DNA from: Callipepla californica brunnescens
Taxonomy: Eukaryota; Chordata; Aves; Galliformes; Odontophoridae
NCBI GenBank assembly: GCA_023055505.1
Contig: JALIRH010000044.1
Coordinates: 1,612,001-1,676,000 of the forward strand
DNA length: 64,000 nucleotides
Direction of reading: 5' to 3'
In this document: positions 1 to 13,300 of the stretch, in pieces
How positions within the stretch are numbered: the first letter of the stretch is position 1
Layout of the letters: each line of letters begins with the position of its first letter
The notes under the pieces: generated by a model
Databases searched by the model: none
Told to the model about the DNA's origin: nothing
Seen by the model: the letters and a program-made list of their open reading frames with translations, nothing else
Made by a program: the position numbers and the translations under genes

Positions 1-2578
1 AAAGTGAGATGTTTTTAGGGCAGGCATAATGGCAAGTAGAACTGCAGGTCTTTCTGTTTGTAGAACTCCGTTTCTCACTGGTATATTGCACTGTGGTCAT
101 CTGTCTGCAGGACTGTTGAACTGAAAAGCACAGAATTGTTATCAGGATTATGGCAGTGCTATGATCTTCAGATTAATAATTATCAGGTAGTAGTGACTTC
201 ATTTAGATAAATCTAGGTCGTTTTTGAAATGCGTGTGGGGAAAATAAGCTTCATGATAAGAAAGAAACCACAGTATAGCATGTGTAACGTTGTCTGACGG
301 GTGAATCAGGCACGCGTTACTCAGTTCTGTTTACAGTTTTGAGAAGACACATAATTTCTACCTATGGCTGGAGATGGGATGGCTCTCTCAAGTAGCTATA
401 TGCTTATAAAAAGAGTGGTGCTTTTGGTCAGACATATTTCTGAAGCCTCAGAAGTAGCAGGTGGATAAAATCTGTGGTGTCCTAAAAGTACAAAGCTCTG
501 AGAAAGTTGGTGACCTTTTTAATTCTTTTTCTTTCTTCTCGTGGATCTCACAGTTGTGACTCAAAGTGTGAATTTTTATTTTTTTTTTTCCTAGTAGCAG
601 TGATGAATTTTTTTATTTAAAGGTGAGCAATTCTGTCTCTGGGTTTTGTTTTATTTTCCCTTGGCGTGCTGCAGGAGGGTGATGTGTTACTGTTCCCACC
701 AGGTGGAGCTCTTGACATATGCAATTAACGTGAAGTGTGTACCACTGGTGAATCGCAGGGAGCTCCCTCGAAATACAAGTTCAGATTATAGGTCATCAAT
801 CAGGTCGTCGTTGGTTCACATCCTTCCAGAAAGCAGTATCATGTAGAACATAAAATAGCAACTATTGTTTTAATAAAGTAGAGTAATTTTTTTTGGCGAA
901 GGCAGTTCACTGATTATCAATAGTATTATTATTTTGTAATTATGAACACTTATGATTTTGAATTAAATATTATAATGCCCCTGTGAATTATCAACCAATG
1001 CATTTTCATTTATTTTCATTACCCTGAGATAAAAGTTGTTTTAATACTAAGAAAATATTGCAAACACTGATTCTTATAACCGTGAATACTGCACTTCACT
1101 ACAGTGTTTGCAGTTCCAGAATTTGGCTATGTTGTCTGCAGTTGTTTGATAACATTTTATATTCATAAGAAATCTCCTGATAGGAAACTAATTATGTCAC
1201 TCAGTGTTTCATAAACATGTCTGCCAGTGATGGTAGATTTGAAAGTGTTGCAGAATTATCATTGCTTTCTCTTATGAGTGTGTTGAAGACTGTGAGTACA
1301 CACTGATAGACAGCACTCTACTGTTGTGATAGTGATACTCCTGTTTCATTTTTGAGAATGGTATAAGAAGACCTAAATATGGAGGGAAGCAGCAACAAAT
1401 AGAGCTTTTTGTTCATTTTGGTTTTGCATTCAGCATAGGCATCATGTGCAGCCCATGCAGGGAGATACTATGCATATTCAGTATTTCTGGAGGCATGTGC
1501 CTCTAGTCTTCTTACTCTTTATTCTGCTTCAGAAATGGCACTCTGGTGCAGGTGGGTGTCCCTCTGTGGCCACCCTGCAGGTTTCAGCACCTCTGGCCTT
1601 TTATTGTAGCAGTGCTCATAAAACCAGCTTGCGGTGTTACAGAGCACCCAACATCAGATGTCACACCTTTCTCTCATCTCTTTCCCATTCTTCTAAAGGT
1701 ATAAATGATATAGCCTACGTGTCTCCCCTCATTTCCTCAGGTGCCAACAGCTTGCCCAGTGAGCTCACTTAGTAGGACTGCATCTGGCACCTTTCCTCAC
1801 CATAGCTAGTTCTGCTTCCCACTCTGATCAGAGCCAGGCCCTTGATGCGTGTGTTTCTGCAGGCAGCTGGAGTCACTCCTCATCTCCCACCGCAGCCCTC
1901 ATGGCCCGGCTGCTCTGGGCAGTGTGTAGTGTCCCTTGCAGGCAGCCTGCCAGGCACCACAGAAGAAGATTGCCTGCTTGTCACACTGTGCTCCTTCCAG
2001 CTGTCATATCACACTGCAGCAGCAGAAAGAGTGTGGGGCATTTCCCCATTTGTGAACCATTTCACAGGTCAGCAGCTGTGGGTTTTCCTCTGGTGCACTT
2101 AGGAGAAAGGAGCCAGCCTTTTGGCACGTTACCCTTATTTTCCTATCCTAAGCAAAGGAGGGGATAATCCTTATAGCTTTCATGGGTTGATTTATCAGAG
2201 AAACAGGAATATTTTATTGTGTGGATTTTGTCTGAGAGAATATTTGTAAGCAAGCTGTCTCTCAGGAACTGACTTTCTTCTTTTGCCATGTAGGACAGCT
2301 TATTGCCTTCCTTACTTCTTGGGCTTCAATTCCCTCTCTCAGTATATTGCCCAAGGTCAAAAGGAACTAAAAAAGCATCAAGAATCTAGTTATGAGTGTT
2401 TTAATCCTCCTTGAAAGGTCAGGTTCTTGCCAGGCACTCAGCCATAGTGTTGTTGAGCAGGTGCTGATGACCCAGACTGTCAGAACTCAGCTGTCTGTTT
2501 AGAAAAGAGAATCTTAAAGGCTGTGGGAGGTCAAACTTCTGCAAGAAGGCATGGTGGGGAGCGCTCTAATAGAACTGT

Positions 2579-3040
2579 AGATCATCAAATCACTGAAAGG
2601 CTTAGGTTAGAGGAGGCCTTAAGGACCGTACAGTTCCAACCCCTATGCTATTGGTTGGGTGCCACTCACCAGATCAAACTGCCCAGAGCCCCATCCAATA
2701 TGACCTTGTATGCCTCCAGGGATGGGGCATCAGCAACTTCTCTGGTTAGCCTGTGCCAGCATCTCACCATCATCTGAGTAAAAAAAAAACAAACAAAAAA
2801 ATTCTTTCAAATGTCTAACATAAATCTTTTAGTTTAAAGCCACTCCCCTTGTCTTATCACTATCAGACTGTATAATAAGTCAGTGTCTCCTGTCTGTAAG
2901 CTCCCCTCAAGTACTCAAAGGCCACAGGAAGATATCCAAGCCTTCTCTTCTCTAAGCTAAACAAGCCTAACTCCTTAAATCTTTCTTCGTAGGAGAGGTG
3001 CTCCAGACCTCAGGTCTGGGCATCTTTTCCTCTGCTCAGT
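2579..3040 (-). mobile_element. CR1 LINE fragment (3' part), minus orientation
   Basis: The stretch follows the known avian CR1 3' consensus in reverse orientation. It starts with a decayed 'atcatcaaatcactgaaagg' tail motif, then 'ttccaacccctatgctat', the 'cctccagggatggggcatcag' box, 'ccttgtcttatcactatc' and 'taggagaggtgctccag'. It is clearly diverged and has an A-rich interruption near 2780-2802, so it is an old 5'-truncated copy. The boundaries are approximate because no alignment was run. Confidence 0.88.
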
Positions 3041-3327
3041 AGTTGTGGGGGCATTGGCTCACTGTTGCCTGGCTCTTGAACTTTAGACTGAAGTTTGCTG
3101 CAGACAGCATTGACTCCATTGGAGCTTTAACCTTCTTTTCTCCTTCCTTCAGATTGCTATTTATTTATTTATTTTCAACAGCTTTCCCTTTCAGGGAATA
3201 TTTGTAATAAAGGTGGGAAATTAGAGGCTAAAAAAATGCAATTTCAAGATTTTCAGTCTCCTGATTTTTATTTTATTCTTGAATGCTCCCTGTCTTGGGA
3301 GACTTTGTACCTTTGATTTCCCATGCA

Positions 3328-3330
<3 letters not shown>

Positions 3331-3384
<54 letters not shown>
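3331..3384. repeat. (CT)27 microsatellite
   Basis: An uninterrupted CT dinucleotide tract of 54 bases followed by a T run. It makes a spurious Leu/Ser reading frame. The tract is likely to vary in length between individuals and could form triplex DNA. Confidence 0.97.
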
Positions 3385-3388
<4 letters not shown>

Positions 3389-4138
3389 GTTTCTTCTACT
3401 TCAAATTGCCCACTGCCTTCTTTGCTCAGTGTTATGCCTGAGTGTTTTCCATGCAGCTTTCCATTCTGAAACAGCTCAACAACTTATTCTGGTAACTCCT
3501 GCAGTCATGTTTCCTACCTGAGGTTTCTAAATTTGTATTCAAACCATTAGTAAAATAAACCAAAAGAGTTGATTTTAGCCATTCCTGAAAGCTAAGTCCC
3601 ACTTCAGTAGCAGCCTTAGACATGTGCATGTGATGATTTTGCACTAGGGCATGTTTGGGGGGCTGGAGGAGGGCAGTGCTCTGGTCATTTTGGCTGGGGG
3701 CATCCAGTACTGATGCAGTTGGATAACTCTGCTCTTAGGAGTACTAAATTTTTACATTTGCTCTTTTTTTTATATTTAGGGAAGAGTGGAATTAGATAGA
3801 AAAGTGATCTATGCCATTTGAGGTGGTCAGAGAAACGGACTCTTTTGTACCCATGTTTGAGCATTAGGGCATAAACAACAGACCAGTGAGGCTCAGGTCA
3901 ACCATGATGTAACTGGTTAAGCACCTGGATTTATGCCATAAGGGCTTGGTTCAGTTCTCAGTTTTGTACTATCTCTTTGTTTTAATGCTGATTTTGGTGG
4001 AGTGTATCACAAATAATGGTAGCATAACATCAAGTTTGCACGCTTTTACTTTTTTTTTTCTTCAGTAAAGATTTGTGCATAATACATTTAACTGATGGGG
4101 AGGAAGTAAACTTTGATTTTCTTGTTTCTATTTAACAG

Positions 4139-4310
4139 GTCTGTATATGATGACCAACCAAATGCACATCAGAGGTTTATGGAAAAACTAGATGCCTGCA
4201 TACGTAACCATGACAGGGAGATAGAAAAGATGTGCAATTTTCACCATCAGGGCTTTGTGGATGCTATCACAGAACTTCTCAAAGTTAGAGCTGATGCAGA
4301 AAAATTAAAG
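4139..4310 (+). CDS. EXOC6: EXOC6 exon 2
   Basis: Acceptor tttaacag|G, donor AAG|gtaaag. The first base completes an Arg codon begun in exon 1; 57 codons follow (about residues 35-91), ending in phase 0. The peptide begins SVYDDQPNAHQRFMEKLDAC and includes CNFHHQGFVDAITELLKVR, a highly conserved Sec15 N-terminal helical segment. The DDQPNAH run separates EXOC6 from EXOC6B. Confidence 0.96.
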
Positions 4311-7300
4311 GTAAAGAGCCAGTTTTCCAGAGTTTTATATTATTACCTTTGAATTAAAAAAGAAAAGAAAAGAGGGGTTTGACTTTTCTACTGAATAGAA
4401 TTTTCATGACTACCACATACATTCTGTTGTTTGACATTTTTTTTTTAAGCGGATTATGTAGGATTTCTGATGAAGACTGTTTTGTCTGAGCCAGAAATAC
4501 ATTTAGAAATTTAAATATTTTATTTGGTCTAATGCTGATTTTTCTCATGTCCATTTTTCAGAAAATGCTAGCCAAATGACTTAGTGATTTCTAAAGGCTT
4601 TCTCAGGTGGTAAAGAACAAAAAATAGTGAAGTATTGGCAAAACCATTATTTCTTATGTAGATCTGGTTTTTCTAATCATGTGTTTATATGCCAGACCTT
4701 AGAAAGTTTCAAATTTTGATTAGAAAAGTAAAACCACTGCAATTATCTGTGAAAAAATAAGTTTTATTTACACTGTAAATGAGTAGGAGAGTAGGTGGAG
4801 TTAGTAGTTTTCTTTAGAAACGAGAACTAAGATTTACTCACAAATCAGAATGCATTATAGTGAATTATGAGATCCGTCCCTTTTAGCTCTCTTTACACTT
4901 TTGAGAGCAAAATATGCACACCAGACAGAAAGAGTATAGTTCATCAGAGGTTATGATTAGAAGAGCATTATATAAAGGATATTCAGATAACAAGAGACCA
5001 AATACAGCGTCAATGAGGTCATTGAGCATCTTTGTTCAGAAATTAATGAGATTTTTAATAAACTAGAATGTGCTTCCTTATTATGATGACCTAATGAGTC
5101 ACTTACTATGTGGGAAAATCTGAGGTCGAGCTTTGCCTGCACCTGCAGCATTAAAATGTTGCTGTGGTTTGGAGATTTCCACGTTTGATGTTAATCAACC
5201 ACCCAGTGTTTGCATTCAGCAAAGTATGAATGTTTAATTACCATAAAATGCAATCACCATTTCTTACAGACAATGAATGGCCCATAGAGCTCATTGAGGT
5301 TATCAAAAAGGGACCAGTGGTCAATTGGGTCAATGATTTGAATTGTTTGACAGACCTACAGAAACAAGGAAAGTTCAAAAATCCCAAATAAATTTGAGAA
5401 GTTTGCCACAGAATCTGTTAGAAAGAACTGTCATAAGTAATTGAAGTTAACGAAAGCCCTTTGCGATCAAAAGTTCAAGTTCAAGCTGTAGAGTTAATTT
5501 GAATTTGCATTTCTTTGTTCCAAGTTTCTCATGAAGCATGATCTGATTACAAGGGTGAGCAGTCACATCAGGGCAATATATGCATATTTGTCTAACAAAG
5601 GTGAAATTATTTTTAAGGTCCAAGTTACTGATACCAACCGAAGGCTTCAGGATGCTGGGAAAGAGGTGAGAAAATGGTGATTCCTATATGAGCATTATGA
5701 ATATTTGTAGCAAATTAAATGTATTTGCATAATTTAATTGAAATTTTCTGTTAAAAAAACCTCCAAGGTGATAGCCCAAACAGAAGAAATCATCCGATGT
5801 AGAGTTCAGCAAAGGAATATTACAACAGTTGTGGAAAAACTACAGTTGTGTCTTCCAGGTGAGTGACAGATAGTTAAAGATAGTGACATATAATTGTAAT
5901 AACAAAAAATAAGTCACAGTGGCCAAAATATGAAAGAGTTTTATTTTTTAAGTTGTGGTCCTGTAAAAATCAGTTTAGCAAAAGGATTGTGGTGTTTTAG
6001 ACATCCACATATAGATTCTGTGACTTTACAGGATTTGACACGGTAATTTCGCCACTTTTTGAGAATACACTGGGAAAGGTGGTACAAACAAAGTAACCAC
6101 ATGTACTTTTAAATATAGTCATACTTTCAGTTTGCTAAACAGTTAAGTTGTTGCTTATTTATTTTTTTTTAATATTTGAATTCTACAAAAAAGTACATTT
6201 TTTCTATTTGAACATTGTACTGTGTTTCAGGTCTGTGTCGCTGCCATCTTTGATATCCAAGCATAAAGGCTCCAAATAACATTTCAGAAAAGTGATACTG
6301 TGGGGTTGTACACAGCCCTATAAGAATTTCCTGCTCGTAATGCAGTACTACAGACCTGATAATTTATTTTGTCAAGTCTTGTTGTTGACTTATCGTGATT
6401 ACAGTAGAGGGTACTGTTGTCATTTAGTGGACACAGATTGTAGTCTTGTAAAATAGATAAAGCTGTAGCAAGTGAAGAAATATGCTTGATATATTGTCTA
6501 CTGTTCTGTTTGATCTTAATCCTTTTTTTCATTTAAAAGCTGTGGAGAGGTCAGTTCCTTTTTCTTTCTCTTAGCTGCATTCTAGAATCTTTTTTTTTCT
6601 CCTAGTTACATCACATCACCATCAGGGAGGGAATTGAATTAAGCAAATTTAACATATCCTTCTTTGTGGTTTATTTTGTCCCTTACAGTACATATTTCCT
6701 TTTTTATTAACTAAAAACACAGTGAGATGCATGGGTTAACCTGCTTGTTTTCATACAGTGCTGGAAATGTACAGCAAACTAAAGGATCAGATGAAAATCA
6801 AAAGGTGAGTGAATTTATTTTTATTAGCAAAATACACCTTCTGTAAATTGGTAGATTAGCAAAAACTAGTGTAGACAAGTAAATGTAAAAATGAAAGTCC
6901 TGTAGTATGGTGCTTACAGTGTTCTTTCCATAGTACCTGGTCTGTTTCAAGAATGTTATTACAAGTGAATGAATAGTATACTAAACATAAGGACTTCTAA
7001 AAGCCTTGTGATTGCCATAGAAAATAATGGTTATATAAATAAGCATTAAATGCAGTGACAATATGATTATAAAATGTGAAGCAGAATGGATTTGGGGTTT
7101 GATTTTTTTATTTTTTTTTAGTATTTCAAACAATTTAAGAAGTGATAACAACAAGACCCTGAGGGAATAATGATCTTTGCATAGTACATTAATATTAGCT
7201 TAGTCTGTCGCTATATATTTAAATCAAATTTATAATCCAAGGAAAAAGGACATTTCATGCTATATATTTTTCTTCATACTTGACTCTATGCTGATCTTTT

Positions 7301-10300
7301 GTGTATATGAGACTATGAGAAGGACATGGAGAAGAAGTGTTTTGTCTTTTCAACCATATAAAGGGTTAAAATAAACAAAAAACAAACAAAAAAAACCAAC
7401 CAAGCATAATGAAAAATAAAATTGTAGAATAATGTTTTTTAACTGGTACCTCCTTCCTCTGTTTCTTCATTTTCCATTTTCTGAGGGAGCCACTCACTGC
7501 TGCTACAGCCCCAGTGTTCCCAGTTCTCTCTGTGGCTGCTCTGCTGTCCCTGTCCCCCAGGGGCTGCTGCTGCATTGTACCTCATGCACACCCACCCCAG
7601 CAGTGCCGCTGCTGTTTTCTTCTTTCTGCTCTCAACAGTACCATGTCCACTTTGTCCACAGTTGCTTTTCAAACAACCTCCGTCACTGTTTGCTCTTTCT
7701 CTTCCCTGCTTTACTTGTGATCACCATCATTTTGTCTCTGTGTGCCTGGCACTGCTGCAGGAAGCTCCTGCTAACAAGTCTGTCTGGACCTGACTGCCTC
7801 CATTTGGAACTATTTGTGCATAGTTGAATGTGTACATTCTAGACAACAATCTAGAATTGTTTTTTGACTGTATGGGTCCCTATTGTCTGGATTTCTATTA
7901 TAAGAGTAGCCAATGCATCTTGCCATGAAGCTGGACATCTGAAAATCCTAGACAATACCTGCTGTGCAAGAGCAAATCATCTCTGAAGTCTGAGTGCAGG
8001 CAGTGTCCAAATTGCATCAAATATACTATACACATCAGATAAAGCAGAACTGCAGCAAATCTAATGCATCTCAGCACTAGTGCGTATGCTTTGTGCTACT
8101 TGTGCACATGTGCTGTCTGGGAGGTTTTTGCAGAAATATGGATGTTTTAACAAAAAATTGAATCTGTGCTCTTACATAACAATCAAAATTTGCTGGATGG
8201 GAACCAGTTTGATAGATCTCATAAACTTTCTATGATATGCTGCTTCCTCTGAACAGGACACTGGGACATTGTCTTGACAGCAGTGTTCTTGGAGCACCTG
8301 AGTAGAAATATGTAAACAGTCCAGTGCTCCAGCTACTCCACTCAGAGATTGTAGTGCAGAATATGCTGTCTGAGCTGCATGACTTCCCACTTCCTCGTGC
8401 TTGCACATCTGCAGAATGTGCTACATTTTCCATGTTGACGATGTGGGAATGCTTGGATGACGGTCTACACTTTGCCATGACCTTGTTCTGTCAGGCAAGA
8501 TGAATAACATCCTGGTTTTAAAACTGTAGGAGAAGTTATAGTTCCTAACATCATCATGATAGATCACCTAGGTGAGATAAAATGGCAGATGACTTTTAGT
8601 GCTTTGACTCCATGTTTGCTAATAGGTTTGTAGTCTACAGATTGTTGATGGGCTTTCTGTAAAATCATCAGTACTTTTTCAGTCTAAGTTTCCAGTATTT
8701 AGGAGATACAGGTCTGATGATTTGCCTGTGGAAGGAGTTGTTTGCCAGACAGGAAATCTTAAATGTTGTAAGTCAAATGATGATATACTGAATTGAGGGG
8801 TTTGGACTTGTCGTTGTCATGCCATAAAAAGATCTAAGGGAAAGGGGAGATGCTATAGCTTTGATGTACCACACCTTGAAGTCACACAAAGTACAGAAGG
8901 TTTACATTCTGCTGCAGGCTACTGCTACAGCTCAGGTGTCTCTTTCATTAGTTGTGCTATGGTTACTACTTGGCCTGTGACTTTCAATTCCCTGTAATAC
9001 TACCTAGAGGTGGATATTTCATGGAACTTGCAATTAATTGAAATAGTAATTTCCTTGTGGGTTACTAGGCAACAAATCCAAAGGATGAGTGCATTCTGGT
9101 CTTTATCACTAAGTGATTCAGCAGTGGCAAGGACATCCAGAGTACCAGTGCTGAGACTTTGTGGCTGATATGTGCAAGTAGAAAGGATTTCAAATCTGAC
9201 CTTCTGAAGCTTTGCTGTGAGGCTTTCTTGGAAGAACTAGGGATATGAGCATTCATAACACCTGTCCTAACTAAACGATGGAAGTGTTTATTTTGGACAA
9301 AGATAATTTTTCTCATAAACCTTCAGTGATATTCATTAAGGCAGCAAAGATTTCATTTGTTTATATATATATATACATGTATGTATATACATATGTATGT
9401 GTGTATACATAAAAGAACAAAGATCTCTTTTTATTTTGAGGTTTTTTTGCAGCCTTTTAGTATATAACTTCATTATCCTGTTGTCTTTAAATATCGCAAT
9501 ACGAATAAAACTAGCATTTCTTATTTTTAAAGAAATGGAAGAAAAAAGTGTGGATACTCTACACTTTTTGGGATAGTTATTTTATGACAAAGACATAAAA
9601 GACAGCCAGCTTTTAAGATAATGTGGGGTTTGGCATCTGGAATAAATTCTTTTTTATGCAGACAGAATGAAGGTTTACTGAGGAGTCCAGAAAGCCATCC
9701 GTTGGTAGCAACTTTTGGTGTCTGCCAACATGGGTTATGTTTGAACTGATGACCTAGAGGTGAAAGGCTCTGTATCCTATTTATCTGTTTCCTGAGCCAT
9801 GCATAACAGAAGTTGACAAGAGAGTTGTGAGAGAAAATAATTGAGGAGTCTGCTCTAAACAGACACAATTGGCTGGAAAGATTTGTGAAGGGTTTAAAGT
9901 CTTAGATGAGGAAGCACAAGGGAGAGGCCTAGTTTGTCCACTGCTCTCCAAAAGACCTACTGGGGTTATGTTTTTAGATGGAACTTCCTCCATCTTTAGC
10001 TTTGAGTCAGAGATAAGATCTCCTTGCTTCATGCAGCTCTCTTGGCATGGCTACTGTGTTTTGGTGGTTATATGTATCTGGAGAAAGTTCCCGGTTTCTT
10101 TGTGAGTCTGTAGATCAACAGTCTAATTGAGAATTGTTAAAACTTAAGGCTTTGCAGATCTTCTTTCACACAAAACAAACAAACAAAACATAAAAAAAGC
10201 TTAAAAAAAAAAACCCCAAACAGCAGTTGAATTGTGAAGGCAACTGGAAATAAAAAAGTTGTTTGTGTGGTGACTTATTGTCAGTTGAGATTTCAGTGTG

Positions 10301-13300
10301 TTCTCTTCAGCATCTGCAAAATTTTTACTCTTTCATGGTAATATTTAAAATTTCCAGTTGAACTCCCTCAAATTGTTTTGATAGGAAACAAAAAATTGTT
10401 AGTATTTACTCAATGGAAATACCATATATCACTTCTTATTATATTTGTCTCAGAGGGAAGCACGGAAGTCAGAAAACATCTTTTTATTCTTAGTAAATTT
10501 GATTTCTTTCGTTAATAAAATTTAAATGAGAATTTCAAGGTTGTCTCTTGATAATATATATTTTTCTTTCATGCAGCAGGGAATTTTATTACATATATAT
10601 GTATTTCTTTACAGAAACACTTGCATAATGCTTTCTGCCTAATACAATTAACAGCATTTGAGTTTGCCTTACTCCTATCTTGTACAGCTACTTTACTGCT
10701 CTAGTAACTTGGAGCTTGTTTTAGTAAGTTACAATATTCCTTTCAATTGCTTTCAAATGAAATTCCAGTGATAAGTCTTAAAAGTTCTCTGTGTCATTTA
10801 TAATGTGACTTGCATTGTGTGCACTGCTAATAATTCAAAATTGTAATTGTTTTCTTTTTCTTGAGATCATACAAAACACTAATGTTAATATTGTGTTTTT
10901 GTTTGCTTATTTTTTCCCATCCTGCTTCTTGCATGTTTTAGAAGTTTCCTTTTTTATAGAGAAGATGGTAGCATAGGTCAGGTCAATCTATTTTACAGTG
11001 TTCTGGTATTAATGACAAGATGGATCAGTTCTGTACAATCTCATCTTATGAACTTTACTGGTGTTTCAAATTTCTGTTTTCAGTTTCAAAGCTTATAATA
11101 TAAAATTTGTGTCAGGGGGTGTTTTTTGCACGATTAGGCCAGATGAATAGACAAGGGACTGGTATATTTATATGACAAAAATTACACTGAAGATGCTTCT
11201 TTAACTCATTTGTATTTAAATGGGCAATCTTCACCTTCACGTGATAGATAATGTATGATATAATAATATTATTCTCAAGATCTTCAAATTTGAATTAAAT
11301 CTGTGGAATGTTTTTGTAGCAAAATACACAAATACATAATTGCTTGAAATGATATGCCAATATTTTCTTTTAAATCCTGACCTACAAGTGACCTTCGAAT
11401 TGATATATATATATATATGGAGCTCAGGATCTTGCTCTTTTAACATCTGTTCAATAAAGCACTGAAATCTTATCAATTCTAGAGTCCCTTACTAATTATA
11501 TAAGTATATAGAGTAAGGGACTCTAGAATGGATTTTAAATGGATTATGTTAATTCTCATCTTCAAGACAGCAGTCAAAAACCTTCCAGATGAACTAACAG
11601 TGTTCTGATAAGCTGATCTGTATAATTTAAATACAAACCTTTTATACAATTTTGATGCTATTATGGTTTTATTCCTCAGAAGTCTCACCATGTGGCCCCC
11701 TTGGTCATTTGCTATTTAAAAAAACCCACAAAAACAACAAAACCACACACAGAAACCCCTCAGACCCTTTTTCTTATCTGCAGCATTCCCATTGCCTTAT
11801 GTATATTTTATATAAACCAAGTATATAATAAACAAAAGCTGCTAATTTACACTTGAAACCTCTTTATTTGCAGCCTTCTGAAAGCAGTTGTGTTCTGGAA
11901 TAAAAGAGAAGGCTTCTCCCATCCTCTGGCTATGCTGAATTGTTAACCTAGCTTAGAAGTGCCTTGATAGAGAAAATCTTTTTTTTTTTTTTTTTTTTTT
12001 TAAAGAAATGTGTTTATTTCACAATAGAACAATATTACAACCGAATTAATAACTTCTTAATTTTTGTTGACAGAAGAGAACCATCAGCTTGAATTTTATT
12101 TCAGTTGAAACATGTTTTATCTACTGTATTACATAGAAATAGCGAGAAGCACCAGAAGTGAGAAGGACACTTTTCGAGTTTTTCTTGAACGTTTTCAAGG
12201 GTCTTTGCACATGCTCTGCTTTCCACTTTCAGAATGATTCAGTAATTCTGCATTACTGATTGTATAGGACTTCAAGAATGAAAAAGGGCCAAGGCTATAA
12301 TATGAAAAGCTAACCACGGGCTGAGGATATTGCTCTGTATTTGTTGAAAGGTTTGGAAGTAAACAGCAAGTTAACAGTCTCATCTCAGTTTCCTTTTCAT
12401 TGGGTCACCATTATCGGTTAAAATAGACAAAAAAAAAAAAAAAAGGTATTTTCTAAGCCTCCCAGACTGAGTGGCTGGTGAGAACAGCGTGTAAGTGAAA
12501 ACTCTCACATCTACAAATAACTTCTGTCCTATTCACATTTAACCACTTTCCTGCACATCTCTAAAATGTTGTCATCACAGTCTAATAATTGTTGTCTTCT
12601 CAGTTTAGCTATCTATTCCAAAATTGATACAGTTCTATTTTGATTAATTTTTTCAATAAATTTTCCCAATCAGGAGCCTATGTTACATCTGAAAATGAAA
12701 CAGAGAGGTTACTCTATGGAAGGGTATGATTCAGAGTTCCTTATGATGCTTATCTCTCCATATAAGAGGAAGCACAGGAAAACCAATTTCCATTTGTAAA
12801 TTTTTCCCCAAATCAATTGGAAGCATCGTAACTTTACTTATGTCCTACAGGCCTAAAGTCGACTAATAGTTCTAACAAATCTTGGCCCAGAAACACCTGT
12901 AATCTATAAGAGAACTGAGATTGAAGACCAGTAAGCAACTGTAGTAAGAGGTAGATATCTTAGTATTTGGAAGATCTCTGTTCTCAAAATTGCATTTATC
13001 TAGTATTCTTATTGAAGAAGTAAGATGACAGATTTCTGATTCAAAGGATCTTGTGCTACATGTGATACAGATGTAGTCTGACTATTCCTTTAGTTTAACA
13101 TTTTTTTGTAAATAATTTATTCTTTTTCATTTGGTCATCTTCTATTTTGTGTGGTTTTTTTTTTAAGAGTACTATGTCTCGAAGACTTTTTTTCATCCTC
13201 TAATTTTGAGTTTTTGATACCTTCCTTAATATAGCATAAGTCATTTGTAACGCTTTTTCATCAGAACTTGTTGAGTTAAATTATTACTTCTTACACACAG

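Larger units (their letters stand above)
1..4138 (+). other. EXOC6 intron 1, 3' part (non-coding)
   Basis: No exon is recognisable here. I looked for the conserved first-exon peptide before the TLR-SVYDD junction and for a CpG island and found neither, so the promoter lies upstream of the window. Contents: T-rich patches near 575-590, a moderately GC-rich unannotated stretch near 1450-2160, a CR1 relic (2579-3040), a CT microsatellite (3331-3384), and a pyrimidine-rich acceptor ending at 4138. Confidence 0.75.

Noticed and set aside
646..846. 66-codon + strand frame ending PESSIM
   Set aside because: No resemblance to EXOC6 N-terminal exons or to any family I know; no matching splice context. 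Most likely a chance frame in intron 1.
3279..3521. Ser/Leu-rich frame
   Set aside because: Produced by translating the (CT)27 microsatellite.
7432..7827. 131-codon + strand frame, Cys/Leu-rich, the longest in the window
   Set aside because: Lies in a GC-richer part of intron 5 with overlapping frames on both strands, no known domain and no conserved motif; a chance frame.
7900..7960. Minus-strand PASWQDA, like the Harbinger 'PGSxHDA' box
   Set aside because: It lies about 100 codons after the preceding relic box instead of about 25, so I did not count it as support for the Harbinger relic.
9527..9868. Minus-strand frame with NGWLSGLLSKPSFCLHKK, faintly like a pogo/Tigger DNA-binding segment
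   Set aside because: Only one short patch fits. The neighbouring minus-strand frame (9781-10032) does not supply the expected order of transposase motifs.
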